A stretch of 64,000 bases of DNA from Nostoc sp. CENA543 (GTDB lineage: Bacteria > Cyanobacteriota > Cyanobacteriia > Cyanobacteriales > Nostocaceae). Where the stretch lies: contig NZ_CP023278.1 in NCBI RefSeq assembly GCF_002896875.1, positions 6,268,501-6,332,500 on the forward strand, read 5' to 3'. Both the position numbers and the translations under genes were made by a program. Below the pieces are notes generated by a model. The model was not told the origin of the DNA. It ran no database searches and was given only the letters and a program-made list of their open reading frames with translations. Within the stretch, counting starts at the first letter, position 1, and each line of letters opens with the position of its first letter. Below are positions 42,693-50,684 of this stretch, in pieces.

Positions 42693-44417
42693 ATGGTAGC
42701 AGTCACCGATAAAACTGAAAAACGGCTCACCATACAGACTGGAGAAATTGCGGCAGATACTACCACCATCCGTTCTCTAGATTGGGATCGCGATCGCTTT
42801 GATATTGAGTTCGGTTTACAAAACGGTACTACCTATAACTCATTTCTGATACGCGGTGAGCAAATAGCCTTAGTAGACACCTCCCATGAAAAGTTCCGTC
42901 AACTCTATTTTGATACTCTCACGGGCTTAATTAATCCCACCGATATAGATTATTTGATTGTGAGCCACACCGAACCAGACCATAGTGGCTTAATTAAAGA
43001 TTTGTTGCAGATGTCACCAGAAATTACAGTTGTGGCTTCTAAGGTAGCAATCCAATTTCTGGAAGACTTAGTACATCAACCATTTAAACGTAAGATTGTC
43101 AAAAATGGCGATCGCTTGGATTTAGGTAACGGTCACGAAATTGAATTTGTCATCGCCCCGAATTTACACTGGCCTGACACCATCTTTAGTTTTGACCACA
43201 AAACCCAAATTCTTTACACCTGCGATGCGTTTGGAATGCACTATTGTTCCGACAGCACCTTTGACGACGATTTGAAGACCATTGAAGCGGATTTTCATTA
43301 CTACTATGAATGCTTAATGGGGCCAAATGCGCGGTCGGTATTATCTGCACTCAAGCGGATGGGAGAATTACCCGCAGTGAAAATGGTCGCCACTGGTCAC
43401 GGGCCTTTACTATTCCATAACGTCGAAGAATTAATTGGACGTTACCGGAAATGGAGTCAAACCCAAAACAAAGCCGAAAACACTATTGGGATATTTTACG
43501 TTTCTGAGTACGGTTATAGCGATCGCCTAGCCCAAAGCATTGTCAATGGTATCAACAAGACAGGCGTAGCTGTGGAAGTCGTAGATTTAGGTTCAGGGAT
43601 AGACTTACAAGAACTGCGCGAGTTAGTGGGACGCTGTACCGGAATAGTGATTGGGATGCCACCGGTTTCTGGTAGTGGTAGTATTCAAGCTGCTCTAAGT
43701 ACAGTTTTAGGTTCTGCTAAAGAAAAACAAGCCATCGGTATCTTTGAAACAGGCGGTGGTGATGATGAACCGATAGATCCTTTACTGACTAAATTCCGCA
43801 ACTTAGGTTTAGTCACAGTTTTTCCAGAAATTCGGATTAAACAAACACCCACGGAAACCACTTACAAGCAGTGTGAAGAAGCCGGGACAGACTTAGGTCA
43901 GTGGGTAACACGCGATCGCAGTATTAAAGCGATGAAATCCCTTGGCGCAGATTTAGATAAAGCCTTGGGGAGACTAAGCGGCGGACTATACATTATTACA
44001 GCCCAAAAAGGCGAAGTTTCCAGCGCGATGTTAGCGTCTTGGGTTAGCCAAGCCAGCTTTAAACCCATAGGATTATCCATTGCCGTAGCTAAGGATAGAG
44101 CAATTGAATCTCTAATGCAAGTAGGCGATCGCTTCGTCCTCAACGTTTTAGAAGAAGGTAATTATCAAACCCTGATGCGCCACTTCTTAAAACGATTCGC
44201 CCCTGGTGCAGACCGATTTGAAGGAATCAGAACCCAAAAAGCCGAAAATGGCGCGCCCATCCTCGCTGATGCTTTAGCTTATATGGAATGTGAAGTACAA
44301 AGCCGTATGGACTGCGGCGACCACTGGGCAGTATACAGCACAGTCTACGCAGGACGCGTATCTAAACTCGAAAGCCTGACAGCCGTTCACCACCGCAAAG
44401 TCGGAAACCACTACTAA
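42693..44417 (+). CDS. flv3: Flavodiiron protein, Flv3 type
   Basis: A 574-residue class C flavodiiron protein with a beta-lactamase-like domain (about 40-245), flavodoxin domain (about 263-405) and C-terminal flavin reductase domain (about 425-574). Canonical iron ligands are present: H92-x-E94-x-D96-H97 (SHTEPDHSG), then YTCDAFG and ATGHGP. Flv1/Flv3 reduce O2 to water in a light-dependent alternative electron flow. The intact ligand set and pairing with the 50685 gene favour Flv3 (vegetative-cell A set by locus; inference). Confidence 0.93.
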   Translation: MVAVTDKTEKRLTIQTGEIAADTTTIRSLDWDRDRFDIEFGLQNGTTYNSFLIRGEQIALVDTSHEKFRQLYFDTLTGLINPTDIDYLIVSHTEPDHSGLIKDLLQMSPEITVVASKVAIQFLEDLVHQPFKRKIVKNGDRLDLGNGHEIEFVIAPNLHWPDTIFSFDHKTQILYTCDAFGMHYCSDSTFDDDLKTIEADFHYYYECLMGPNARSVLSALKRMGELPAVKMVATGHGPLLFHNVEELIGRYRKWSQTQNKAENTIGIFYVSEYGYSDRLAQSIVNGINKTGVAVEVVDLGSGIDLQELRELVGRCTGIVIGMPPVSGSGSIQAALSTVLGSAKEKQAIGIFETGGGDDEPIDPLLTKFRNLGLVTVFPEIRIKQTPTETTYKQCEEAGTDLGQWVTRDRSIKAMKSLGADLDKALGRLSGGLYIITAQKGEVSSAMLASWVSQASFKPIGLSIAVAKDRAIESLMQVGDRFVLNVLEEGNYQTLMRHFLKRFAPGADRFEGIRTQKAENGAPILADALAYMECEVQSRMDCGDHWAVYSTVYAGRVSKLESLTAVHHRKVGNHY

Positions 44418-44424
44418 AACACAA

Positions 44425-44482
44425 GTTCGTAGTAAGGACTTCAGTCCTTAGAAAAATCAGGACTAAAGTCCTTACTACGAAC
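44425..44482. repeat. Palindromic element, copy 3 (near-perfect 24-bp arms)
   Basis: GTTCGTAGTAAGGACTTCAG-TCCT (44425-44448) and AGGACTAAAGTCCTTACTAC-GAAC (44459-44482) are inverted repeats with a single mismatch and a 10-nt loop. It begins 7 bp after the flv3 stop and could act as a transcript-end hairpin, though no T-run follows. Same family as 8056-8131 and about 38780-38935. Confidence 0.85.
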
Positions 44483-44488
44483 CCTAAA

Positions 44489-44749
44489 TTACTGCATCAA
44501 AATTTGTCGAGTCAAAATACTCATCACTTCACCTGGATTTTCCGTTGGTAGCAATGGACTCCAATCACCGACATTAGCATAGCCCAGCATATGCAAGTAG
44601 TGAATCGTACTGTTGACGGCTTTGGGCGAACCAATTAGCAAATGTTTAATCGGTTCTCTTTGGGGAAATAGCTGTTGTGGTAATTGCTGGCTGCTTGAAA
44701 AACTGACATCTTTGTGGAATTGGGCAAATTTTGTTAAATATGCGAACAT
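44489..44749 (-). CDS. Hypothetical protein (86 aa)
   Basis: About 86 residues from MFAYLTKFAQFHKDVSFSSS; the frame continues to 44812 but that part lies in a HIP1-containing hairpin. The C-terminal half (EPIKHLLIGSPKAVNSTIHYLHMLGYANVGDWSPLLPT) looks folded and resembles short cyanobacterial proteins of unknown function. I do not assign a role. Confidence 0.6.
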   Translation of the reverse strand: MFAYLTKFAQFHKDVSFSSSQQLPQQLFPQREPIKHLLIGSPKAVNSTIHYLHMLGYANVGDWSPLLPTENPGEVMSILTRQILMQ

Positions 44750-44777
44750 AGCAGTTAAACTCCAGTTTGGGTTTTGA

Positions 44778-44890
44778 TAAAAGCGATCGCTGTCTTCTTG
44801 CCGGAATTGCACGATCGCTTTTATTCTGTTTGGGTTTTAAATAAAGGCGATCGCTGTTTTCTGAATGGAATTTGGCGATCACCTTTATTT
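44778..44890. repeat. Two tandem HIP1-containing hairpins
   Basis: TAAAAGCGATCG / CGATCGCTTTTA (44778-44789, 44812-44823) is a perfect 12-bp inverted repeat. Directly after it, AAATAAAGGCGATCGC (44839-44854) pairs with GGCGATCACCTTTATTT (44874-44890) with one mismatch. The two units of about 61 bp are diverged tandem copies (both start GGGTTTT-A-ATAAA). Confidence 0.8.
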
Positions 44891-45104
44891 ATGTCTTAAT
44901 GTTAAAGTATAATTTTATACTTGTCAATACATAAAACAAGATTTTTTTGAGAAAATTTCAAGTTTTGATAGAGAAGAATAGGATTATTTCTTAATACAAT
45001 AAATCTGTGGAAATTTATTTAGCAAATCATGAACATTTCTTGTTAATACATAGGCAAAACCTGATATAATTAATCACAAATAATCAAGATATTGTTATAT
45101 TTTC

Positions 45105-45914
45105 GTGAAACGTGATTCTATTTATTACCAAATTTTCAAACGATTTCCAGCATTAATATTTGAACTCGTTGATAATCGCCCTGCACAGGCGCAAAACTAT
45201 CGATTTGAATCAGTCGAAGTCAAAGAAACAGCCTTTCGCATAGATGGTGTTTTCTTACCACCAGAAGACGCAACACCGAAAGTTATCTTTTTTGCTGAAG
45301 TGCAATTTCAGAAAGACGAAAGTCTTTATCATCGCTTTTTTACCGAATCGCTCACCTATTTGTACCGCAATCAATCTCAATACGATGATTGGTACTGTGT
45401 AGTAATATTTCCATCACGGAGTTTAGAGCCAAGCGATAAAAGAACTCATCGCATATTTTTAAATAGCGACCAAGTGCAACGCATTTATTTAGATGAGTTA
45501 GGTAATTCTGATAGTCTGCCAATCAGCATCAACTTAATGCAGTTGACAACCGCATCTTCTGAAACAATGGCAGAGCAAGCCAAGCAACTAATTCAACGGG
45601 TAAAATTAGAAGAAACAGGCACACTGCCGAAAACCGAAATCATCGAAATCATTACGACAATTGCTGTATACAAGTTTTCGTCTTTGAGTAGAGAGGAAGT
45701 AGAAGCTATGCTAGGACTGAATATAGAGCAGACAAGAGTATATCAAGAAGCCAAAGCTGAAGGTCGAGAAGAAGGTCGAGAACAAGGTCGAGAAGAACGG
45801 GAAGCTGAACTTTTGCCAGTTATCGTTCCAGTGTTACTTAAAACTGGGATGAGTATAGAACAGATTGCTCAACAACTCAATGTTACTGTGGAATCTGTGG
45901 AGAAATATAGGTAG
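45105..45914 (+). CDS. Rpn/DUF2887-type PD-(D/E)XK nuclease
   Basis: A 269-residue protein (GTG start) of the Rpn/YhgA-like, DUF2887 cyanobacterial family. The nuclease core shows D47 (FRIDGVF), E65 and Q67 (FFAEVQFQKDE), then YHRFFTESLTYLYRN. The C-terminus has a repeated EGREEGREQGREE charged helix and a small HTH-like segment (MSIEQIAQQLNVTVESVEKY). Such proteins promote recombination or act in conflict systems; activity here is unknown. It lies between flv3 and flv1 with other accessory genes, and its 3' end is duplicated at 45955-46203. Confidence 0.88.
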   Translation: MKRDSIYYQIFKRFPALIFELVDNRPAQAQNYRFESVEVKETAFRIDGVFLPPEDATPKVIFFAEVQFQKDESLYHRFFTESLTYLYRNQSQYDDWYCVVIFPSRSLEPSDKRTHRIFLNSDQVQRIYLDELGNSDSLPISINLMQLTTASSETMAEQAKQLIQRVKLEETGTLPKTEIIEIITTIAVYKFSSLSREEVEAMLGLNIEQTRVYQEAKAEGREEGREQGREEREAELLPVIVPVLLKTGMSIEQIAQQLNVTVESVEKYR

Positions 45915-45954
45915 AACACTCTACCACCAACGCGAAAGTTTTGCTCACTATGAC

Positions 45955-46203
45955 AAAATGCTTGCTGTGTACAAGTTTTAGTCTTTGAGTAAAGAGGAAG
46001 TGGAAGCTATGCTAGGAATAACTTTAGAACAAACAAGAGTATATCAGGAAGCCAAAGCTGAAGGTCGAAAAAAAGGTCTAGAACAAGGCAGAGAAGAAAT
46101 TTTGAGAGTTGCTGTCCCACTGTTGCTAAAAAGTGGGATGAGTGCAGAACAGATTGCTCAACACTTTAATATTGCTGTGGAATCTATGGAGAAATACAGA
46201 TAA
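45955..46203 (+). pseudogene. Duplicated 3' fragment of the Rpn/DUF2887 gene
   Basis: Closely repeats the end of the preceding gene (YKF, SLSKEEVEAMLGITLEQTRV-YQEAKAEG, then MSAEQIAQHFNIAVESMEKYR) after a short spacer. A stop codon (TTTTAGTC where the parent has TTTTCGTC) interrupts the join, leaving a 72-codon open remainder from ATG-free sequence at 45985. It is a partial duplication and unlikely to be functional. Confidence 0.8.
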
Positions 46204-46222
46204 GATAAACGTTTGATGAGTT

Positions 46223-46738
46223 ATGGCGATCGCACTTCATCTTAAAATTTAGGGGTAAAGATTCGTTCTCTACAATTGACTAGACAGCAGCTAGGAGCGA
46301 TCGCCATCACATTTGGCGTACAAGCAATTTCACTAGTGTAATATATAAGACTTATGCAACTGGCGTATTTTTTATGTAGGGTGTGTGACGCTGCGACAGT
46401 ATTTGAACGTAGTCATGAAACTTATAGCGTCACGCACCAACTATCAATGGCGATCGCACCCCATCTTAAAATTTAGGGGTAAAGATTCGTTCTCTACAAT
46501 TGACTAGACAGCAGTTAGGAGCGATCGCCATCATATTTTGGCGTACCAGCAATTTCACTAGTGTAATATATAAGACTCATGCAACTGGCATATTTTTCAT
46601 GTAGGGTGTGTGACGCTGCGACAGTATTTGAACGTAGTAATGAAGCTTATAGCGTCACGCACCAACTATCAATGGCGATCGCACTTCATCTTACCTAAAT
46701 TTAGGGGTAAAGATTCGTTCTCTACAATTGACTAGACA
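46223..46738 (+). repeat. About 225-bp tandem direct repeat, 2.3 copies
   Basis: Units start at ATGGCGATCGCAC at 46223, 46447 and 46672 (period 224-225 bp); the third is cut after about 66 bp at GACTAGAC. Each full unit holds two hairpins: ATGGCGATCGC / GCGATCGCCAT, about 85 bp apart, and GTGTGTGACGCT / AGCGTCACGCAC. Copies are about 95 percent alike. No conserved open frame was seen; it may be a noncoding RNA or mobile repeat. Confidence 0.9.
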
Positions 46739-46760
46739 AAAATTTCATCCTGATCCCCCT

Positions 46761-46788
46761 AAATCCCCCTTAAAAAAGGGGGATTTTT
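46761..46788. terminator. Rho-independent-type hairpin (AAATCCCCCTT/AAGGGGGATTT)
   Basis: A perfect 11-bp stem (46761-46771 with 46776-46786), 4-nt A loop and T-run (TTTTT on the plus strand). It lies 22 bp beyond the stop of the minus-strand small gene at 46811 and after the tandem repeat, so it could terminate either side. Confidence 0.75.
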
Positions 46789-46810
46789 GATTCTTGCTCC
46801 CCTTCCCTTT

Positions 46811-47062
46811 TTACTTTTTACCCTTTCCTTCCTCATCCTCCAAACTTTTAGCCCGTTGCAGCACAGGGAAGCATTGGTTAATCAACCAAATCATCACCTC
46901 AATAGCTGAGTCGCCCTGTTGAATGCGGCTTTTAGCTTGGACACTTAAAAGTAGAGTTTGCAGAACTAACAACAAAGCAATCACTTTTCTTATTTTGTTT
47001 TTCATCGAAAGAAATTTTCTAATGGATGGAATAGACAGTTTTTTAGATGGCTGCGTGGACAT
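46811..47062 (-). CDS. Small protein with one membrane/signal segment (83 aa)
   Basis: An 83-residue protein. AGGGAG about 8 nt upstream supports the ATG at 47062. Residues about 27-41 (VIALLLVLQTLLLSV followed by QAKS) form a membrane or signal segment; the rest is charged with an EDEEGKGKK tail. No family was recognised. Confidence 0.5.
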   Translation of the reverse strand: MSTQPSKKLSIPSIRKFLSMKNKIRKVIALLLVLQTLLLSVQAKSRIQQGDSAIEVMIWLINQCFPVLQRAKSLEDEEGKGKK

Positions 47063-47301
47063 CGTTAAATCTCCCTGCGTGTCGATGATTCAAAAAATAT
47101 CCATTCCACCCCATCACTAACTAGACGCTAGTCAATGCAGATAAATGCGAGTATGAATTTGCACCCTAAAATTTTTCTACAACTGGCTGAGAAATTGCCG
47201 TTATATCAACAAAGTCTGTCGTTGCGGACTGAATATTGTCTGTGTAACCGTAAATTCCATTCACTCGGTGTAGAATATGGCTACGCAACACAACCGCACT
47301 G

Positions 47302-50055
47302 ATGAATCAACCACGTAGACCTAAAGGTTTTCTTGCTAGTAAGGAAGGTTTAGAAAAACTCCAAGCAAAAAAGCGTGAGAAACGTTTTACTTATGAAGAC
47401 ATCAGAAAAGAAGCAAACGTAACTATTGATCAAGTTAAACGGCTATTTAACCCAAAATGGGGATACAAAATTGGCTCAGAACCTATTGAGTTAATTGCTG
47501 CTGTTCTTGACTTGAAGCCAGAGGAAATTGTTGGTGTTGATGTGTGGAATGCGCCAAGTAATGATACTGGGTTAGAAGCTACACAAATTAACTGGCGTGA
47601 AGTTTGCATCACCATGCTGAACACTCAGCAAGAAGCAGCAAGACTCAGACGCAAAGCGACAGAACAAGGTTTTGAAGTTAACGTCTATGTTCCCTTGGGG
47701 TTAGTGGAACGCAAACAGCAGCAACGCCGACAACTAGATGAACAGCGAGACAGAGCAAATGTTTATGAATTGACGCAAGAAGTGATAGTCAAAACCTATG
47801 AACATGGCGCATTTCTCCGCGAAGTAATTGAACAACAGCCAGCCGAAAAAAATAAAAATATTGCTATTATCGGTGAACCAGGAGCAGGTAAGACCACTTT
47901 ATTAAGTACTATTGCTTCCTTTATTCAAAACAACACTCAAGATTTACCTATCTGTATTTCTCTCGCCAACTTACAAGGAAGAACTATTAAGGAATATTTG
48001 CTCAAGCAATGGCTGACTGAAGCAATGAGATTAGTTAAATCTGATGTTGTCGTCACGCCAGAAATTGAACGTCAATTACTTGAGTGTTTTGCTAAACAGA
48101 AAGTTTGGCTACTGTTAGATGGTGTAGATGAAATGGGTGAAAATTCACCCGTGCAAGCATTAACCAAAATTAATCGAGAACTGACAGCATCTTTAAGACA
48201 GGCGCGGGTGGTTTTAACTTGTCGGTTAAATGTTTGGGATGCCCAGGTTAATAATGCACTCACAGGATTTGATACTTATAAAACTCAAGAGTTTAAACCA
48301 GAACAAATTGATGATTTTATTCAACAGTGGTTTGAGCGTGCTGGTAATTTAGCGAAAGGGAAGACACTACAGGATAAGTTAAAAGCAACTCAACATGAAA
48401 ATATTTGTAAATTGGTGACGAATCCTCTACGGTTGTCGCTGCTGTGTCAGACATTCTATTTGGATAAGCAGGGAGAATTACCAGAAACGAAAGCAGCACT
48501 TTATCAGAGATTTACCCGCTATTTTTATGAATGGAAATCGGATTTATCTACTGAGTTGTGTAACTCTGATGATTTAAAAGATGAATTACACCAAGCTTTA
48601 AGCAAATTAGCTTTTGCAGGTATTAACAGTCCTGCACGGTTCCGCTTTCCAAGTAGTTTAGCACGTCAAGAAATGGGCGAGAGATTATTTAAATTAGCTT
48701 GTGAGGCTGGTTGGTTAAATTTAGTAGACAGAGTAGCTGAAACTGAGGAGGAAGTTTATGCTTTCTTTCATCCCAACTTTCAAGAATATTTTGCTGCGTT
48801 AAAAGTTAAAGATTGGCGGAAAGATTTTTTGAATCATGTTCCTGATAATACAAAAAAAAGAATTTACCGCATTTTTGAACCACAATGGAGAGAGGTAATT
48901 TTGCTGTGGTTGGGAAGAGAGGATGTGGATGTGAGTAAAGAGGATAAGGAAGCATTTATCCAAAAAATTTGCGAATTTTTACAGCCTAAAAATAAAGTTG
49001 AAGGAGCATACGCTAGTAAAGCCTATATTTTAGTGAAGAATGGAATCAAAGAATTTTTAGGTTGTAGTCTTAATCAGATAATACAATTTGATGAAGATTA
49101 TTATGAACTAAAATTTAATTTTTTATATCCACATTTTTATCATAATTTTTATTATAATCATTTATTCCTTTCTCCTCCATATTTGAGAGTTCCTGAAGAA
49201 ATGTATGAATATTTACAATTTCCTCTGCAATCTAAAAAAGAGATGTGGGGTATGCAATTTTCATATTTTGGCGACATTTCAGGTTTAGATATATTAAATG
49301 CACTACGGAAAAAAGTTAAAATTTCTTTTGATACGGTTCAATCAGTTCATGATCTTCTGGAAATTTTTCAAACACAATTTAATCATCATGAATTAATATG
49401 TGAAGCAGCATTGGAGAGCCTAAAATCTATTTTAGAGGAAGTAAACTACTCTGTAAGTTTATCTAGCCTAGTAGTTAAAAGTTTAAAAAATCATGTAGAT
49501 AAACATCAGACAGATCCTTATGGTATCTGTCACGATATTCTTTTTTACTGCGCCGAAAATATGTCCTACCCAGATTTTTACGATGCGTGGTATCAAGAAA
49601 ATCGTGAAGAAGTCATTTGTACTTATGTTGACTTACCCCAAGGCTTGCAAGCTGCAATTAACAAAGACTCTCAACTTAGCCAAAACATTCACCTAATCTA
49701 TATCGACACCAGTCAATTCATCGAACCAGATAACCCAGCAGCCGAAATTTATGCCGAAATGGTTAGCCAAGGTTGCCCAGAACGTACTTCTGGCGAACCA
49801 AACAATATGTCAGCTTTAAAAGTTTATTTCAAACTACTAAAAACTGACAAACGAGTAGTTTTAGTATTTTACCCAGGTGCAACTAATCCTACAGGTGAGG
49901 CGACATACAGCCAAGCGTTTCTCAACGCCATCAGCAAATTTGAAGGTGCAATTTGTTTGATTAGTGACCCCATACCAAACTACAACACCCTCAAAATCTT
50001 TACACCCCACCAATCAGTTGATGAAATTTTAGAATGGTTGCGGCGTAGTTGTTGA
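47302..50055 (+). CDS. NACHT-domain NTPase with N-terminal helix-turn-helix
   Basis: A 917-residue STAND ATPase. Residues about 8-85 form an HTH-like N-terminal domain (GFLASKEGLEKLQAKKREKRF.YEDIRKEANVTIDQVKRLF), followed by a linker, then NACHT: Walker A GEPGAGKTT (191-199), Walker B KVWLLLDGVDEMGE (267-280) and the ARVVLTCRLNVWD sensor strand. A helical winged region follows and the last 150 residues form a separate domain (CTYVDLPQGLQAAI...VVLVFYPGATNPTGE...FEGAICLISDPIPN). NACHT proteins are known anti-phage sensors in bacteria; that role is likely but not shown here. Confidence 0.9.
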   Translation: MNQPRRPKGFLASKEGLEKLQAKKREKRFTYEDIRKEANVTIDQVKRLFNPKWGYKIGSEPIELIAAVLDLKPEEIVGVDVWNAPSNDTGLEATQINWREVCITMLNTQQEAARLRRKATEQGFEVNVYVPLGLVERKQQQRRQLDEQRDRANVYELTQEVIVKTYEHGAFLREVIEQQPAEKNKNIAIIGEPGAGKTTLLSTIASFIQNNTQDLPICISLANLQGRTIKEYLLKQWLTEAMRLVKSDVVVTPEIERQLLECFAKQKVWLLLDGVDEMGENSPVQALTKINRELTASLRQARVVLTCRLNVWDAQVNNALTGFDTYKTQEFKPEQIDDFIQQWFERAGNLAKGKTLQDKLKATQHENICKLVTNPLRLSLLCQTFYLDKQGELPETKAALYQRFTRYFYEWKSDLSTELCNSDDLKDELHQALSKLAFAGINSPARFRFPSSLARQEMGERLFKLACEAGWLNLVDRVAETEEEVYAFFHPNFQEYFAALKVKDWRKDFLNHVPDNTKKRIYRIFEPQWREVILLWLGREDVDVSKEDKEAFIQKICEFLQPKNKVEGAYASKAYILVKNGIKEFLGCSLNQIIQFDEDYYELKFNFLYPHFYHNFYYNHLFLSPPYLRVPEEMYEYLQFPLQSKKEMWGMQFSYFGDISGLDILNALRKKVKISFDTVQSVHDLLEIFQTQFNHHELICEAALESLKSILEEVNYSVSLSSLVVKSLKNHVDKHQTDPYGICHDILFYCAENMSYPDFYDAWYQENREEVICTYVDLPQGLQAAINKDSQLSQNIHLIYIDTSQFIEPDNPAAEIYAEMVSQGCPERTSGEPNNMSALKVYFKLLKTDKRVVLVFYPGATNPTGEATYSQAFLNAISKFEGAICLISDPIPNYNTLKIFTPHQSVDEILEWLRRSC

Positions 50056-50064
50056 TTATGTAGT

Positions 50065-50169
50065 CGATACATTGGCAATGTCAGGCGATACAATCTTGAT
50101 GTTAGTCGGTACAATCACAATGTTACGCAATACATTGGCAATGTCAGGCGATACGTTCACAATATTGAT
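50065..50169. repeat. 21-bp tandem repeat, five copies
   Basis: Five units of 21 bp, consensus CGATACATTGGCAATGTCAGG with variants such as CGATACAATCTTGATGTTAGT. A period of exactly seven codons keeps an open minus-strand frame (VSPDIANVLRNIVIVPTNIK), but the adjacent DUF433 gene enters it in another frame and stops within the last unit. Confidence 0.88.
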
Positions 50170-50357
50170 GCAACATAAGCAAGTGCCTCATAAATATCAG
50201 CTTCTTCCAGATACGGATAAGCTTTGAAGGTATCACTATTACTGTGTCCAGATGCCATTAAGCCGACGATAGTACCAACAGTAACGCGCATTCCCCGAAT
50301 GCAGGGTTTACCACCCATCACCTCTGGATTACGGGTAATTCTAGTGAGATTTTGCAT
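50157..50357 (-). CDS. DUF433 domain protein (antitoxin-like)
   Basis: A 66-residue DUF433 protein: ITRNPEVMGGKPCIRGMRVT followed by VGTIVGLMASGHS and AYPYLEEADIYEALAYVA, the winged-helix pattern of VapB-type antitoxins that pair with PIN or DUF5615 toxins. No toxin gene follows; the 3' end merges with a 21-bp tandem repeat, so the partner may be lost or replaced. Confidence 0.88.
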   Translation of the reverse strand: MQNLTRITRNPEVMGGKPCIRGMRVTVGTIVGLMASGHSNSDTFKAYPYLEEADIYEALAYVASIL

Positions 50358-50684
50358 ATTTGCTACCTAAAATCCTCATATTGTATCTAGAACAATATTT
50401 AACTCCCGCAATTTTAATGAGTGTGGCATCGAGTATGGCTTTATTGTAATAGCGTTATTTGAGGCATCGCTCTGTTCATGGATGATGTAGGGTGTCTCAG
50501 AGATATTTAGAATTACTAAACATTTATCTTATTCATAATAAACGCTGAAAATCGAATCCGACACATTAAGCTTTAATGATAAATAGCTACCGATTTACTA
50601 CAATTGTCTACCCTGCCTATACTATAGCAACGCTTTAAACCCAGCAATAAACTTATCAGAAAATACTACTAAAACAAGTGACAT
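50358..50684. other. Intergenic region upstream of flv1
   Basis: A 327-bp divergent region between the DUF433 gene and flv1. No gene, tRNA or strong repeat was seen. Confidence 0.5.

Noticed and set aside
45985-46203. 72-codon frame taken as an independent gene
   Set aside because: It is a partial copy of the 3' end of the preceding Rpn/DUF2887 gene with an in-frame stop at the join.
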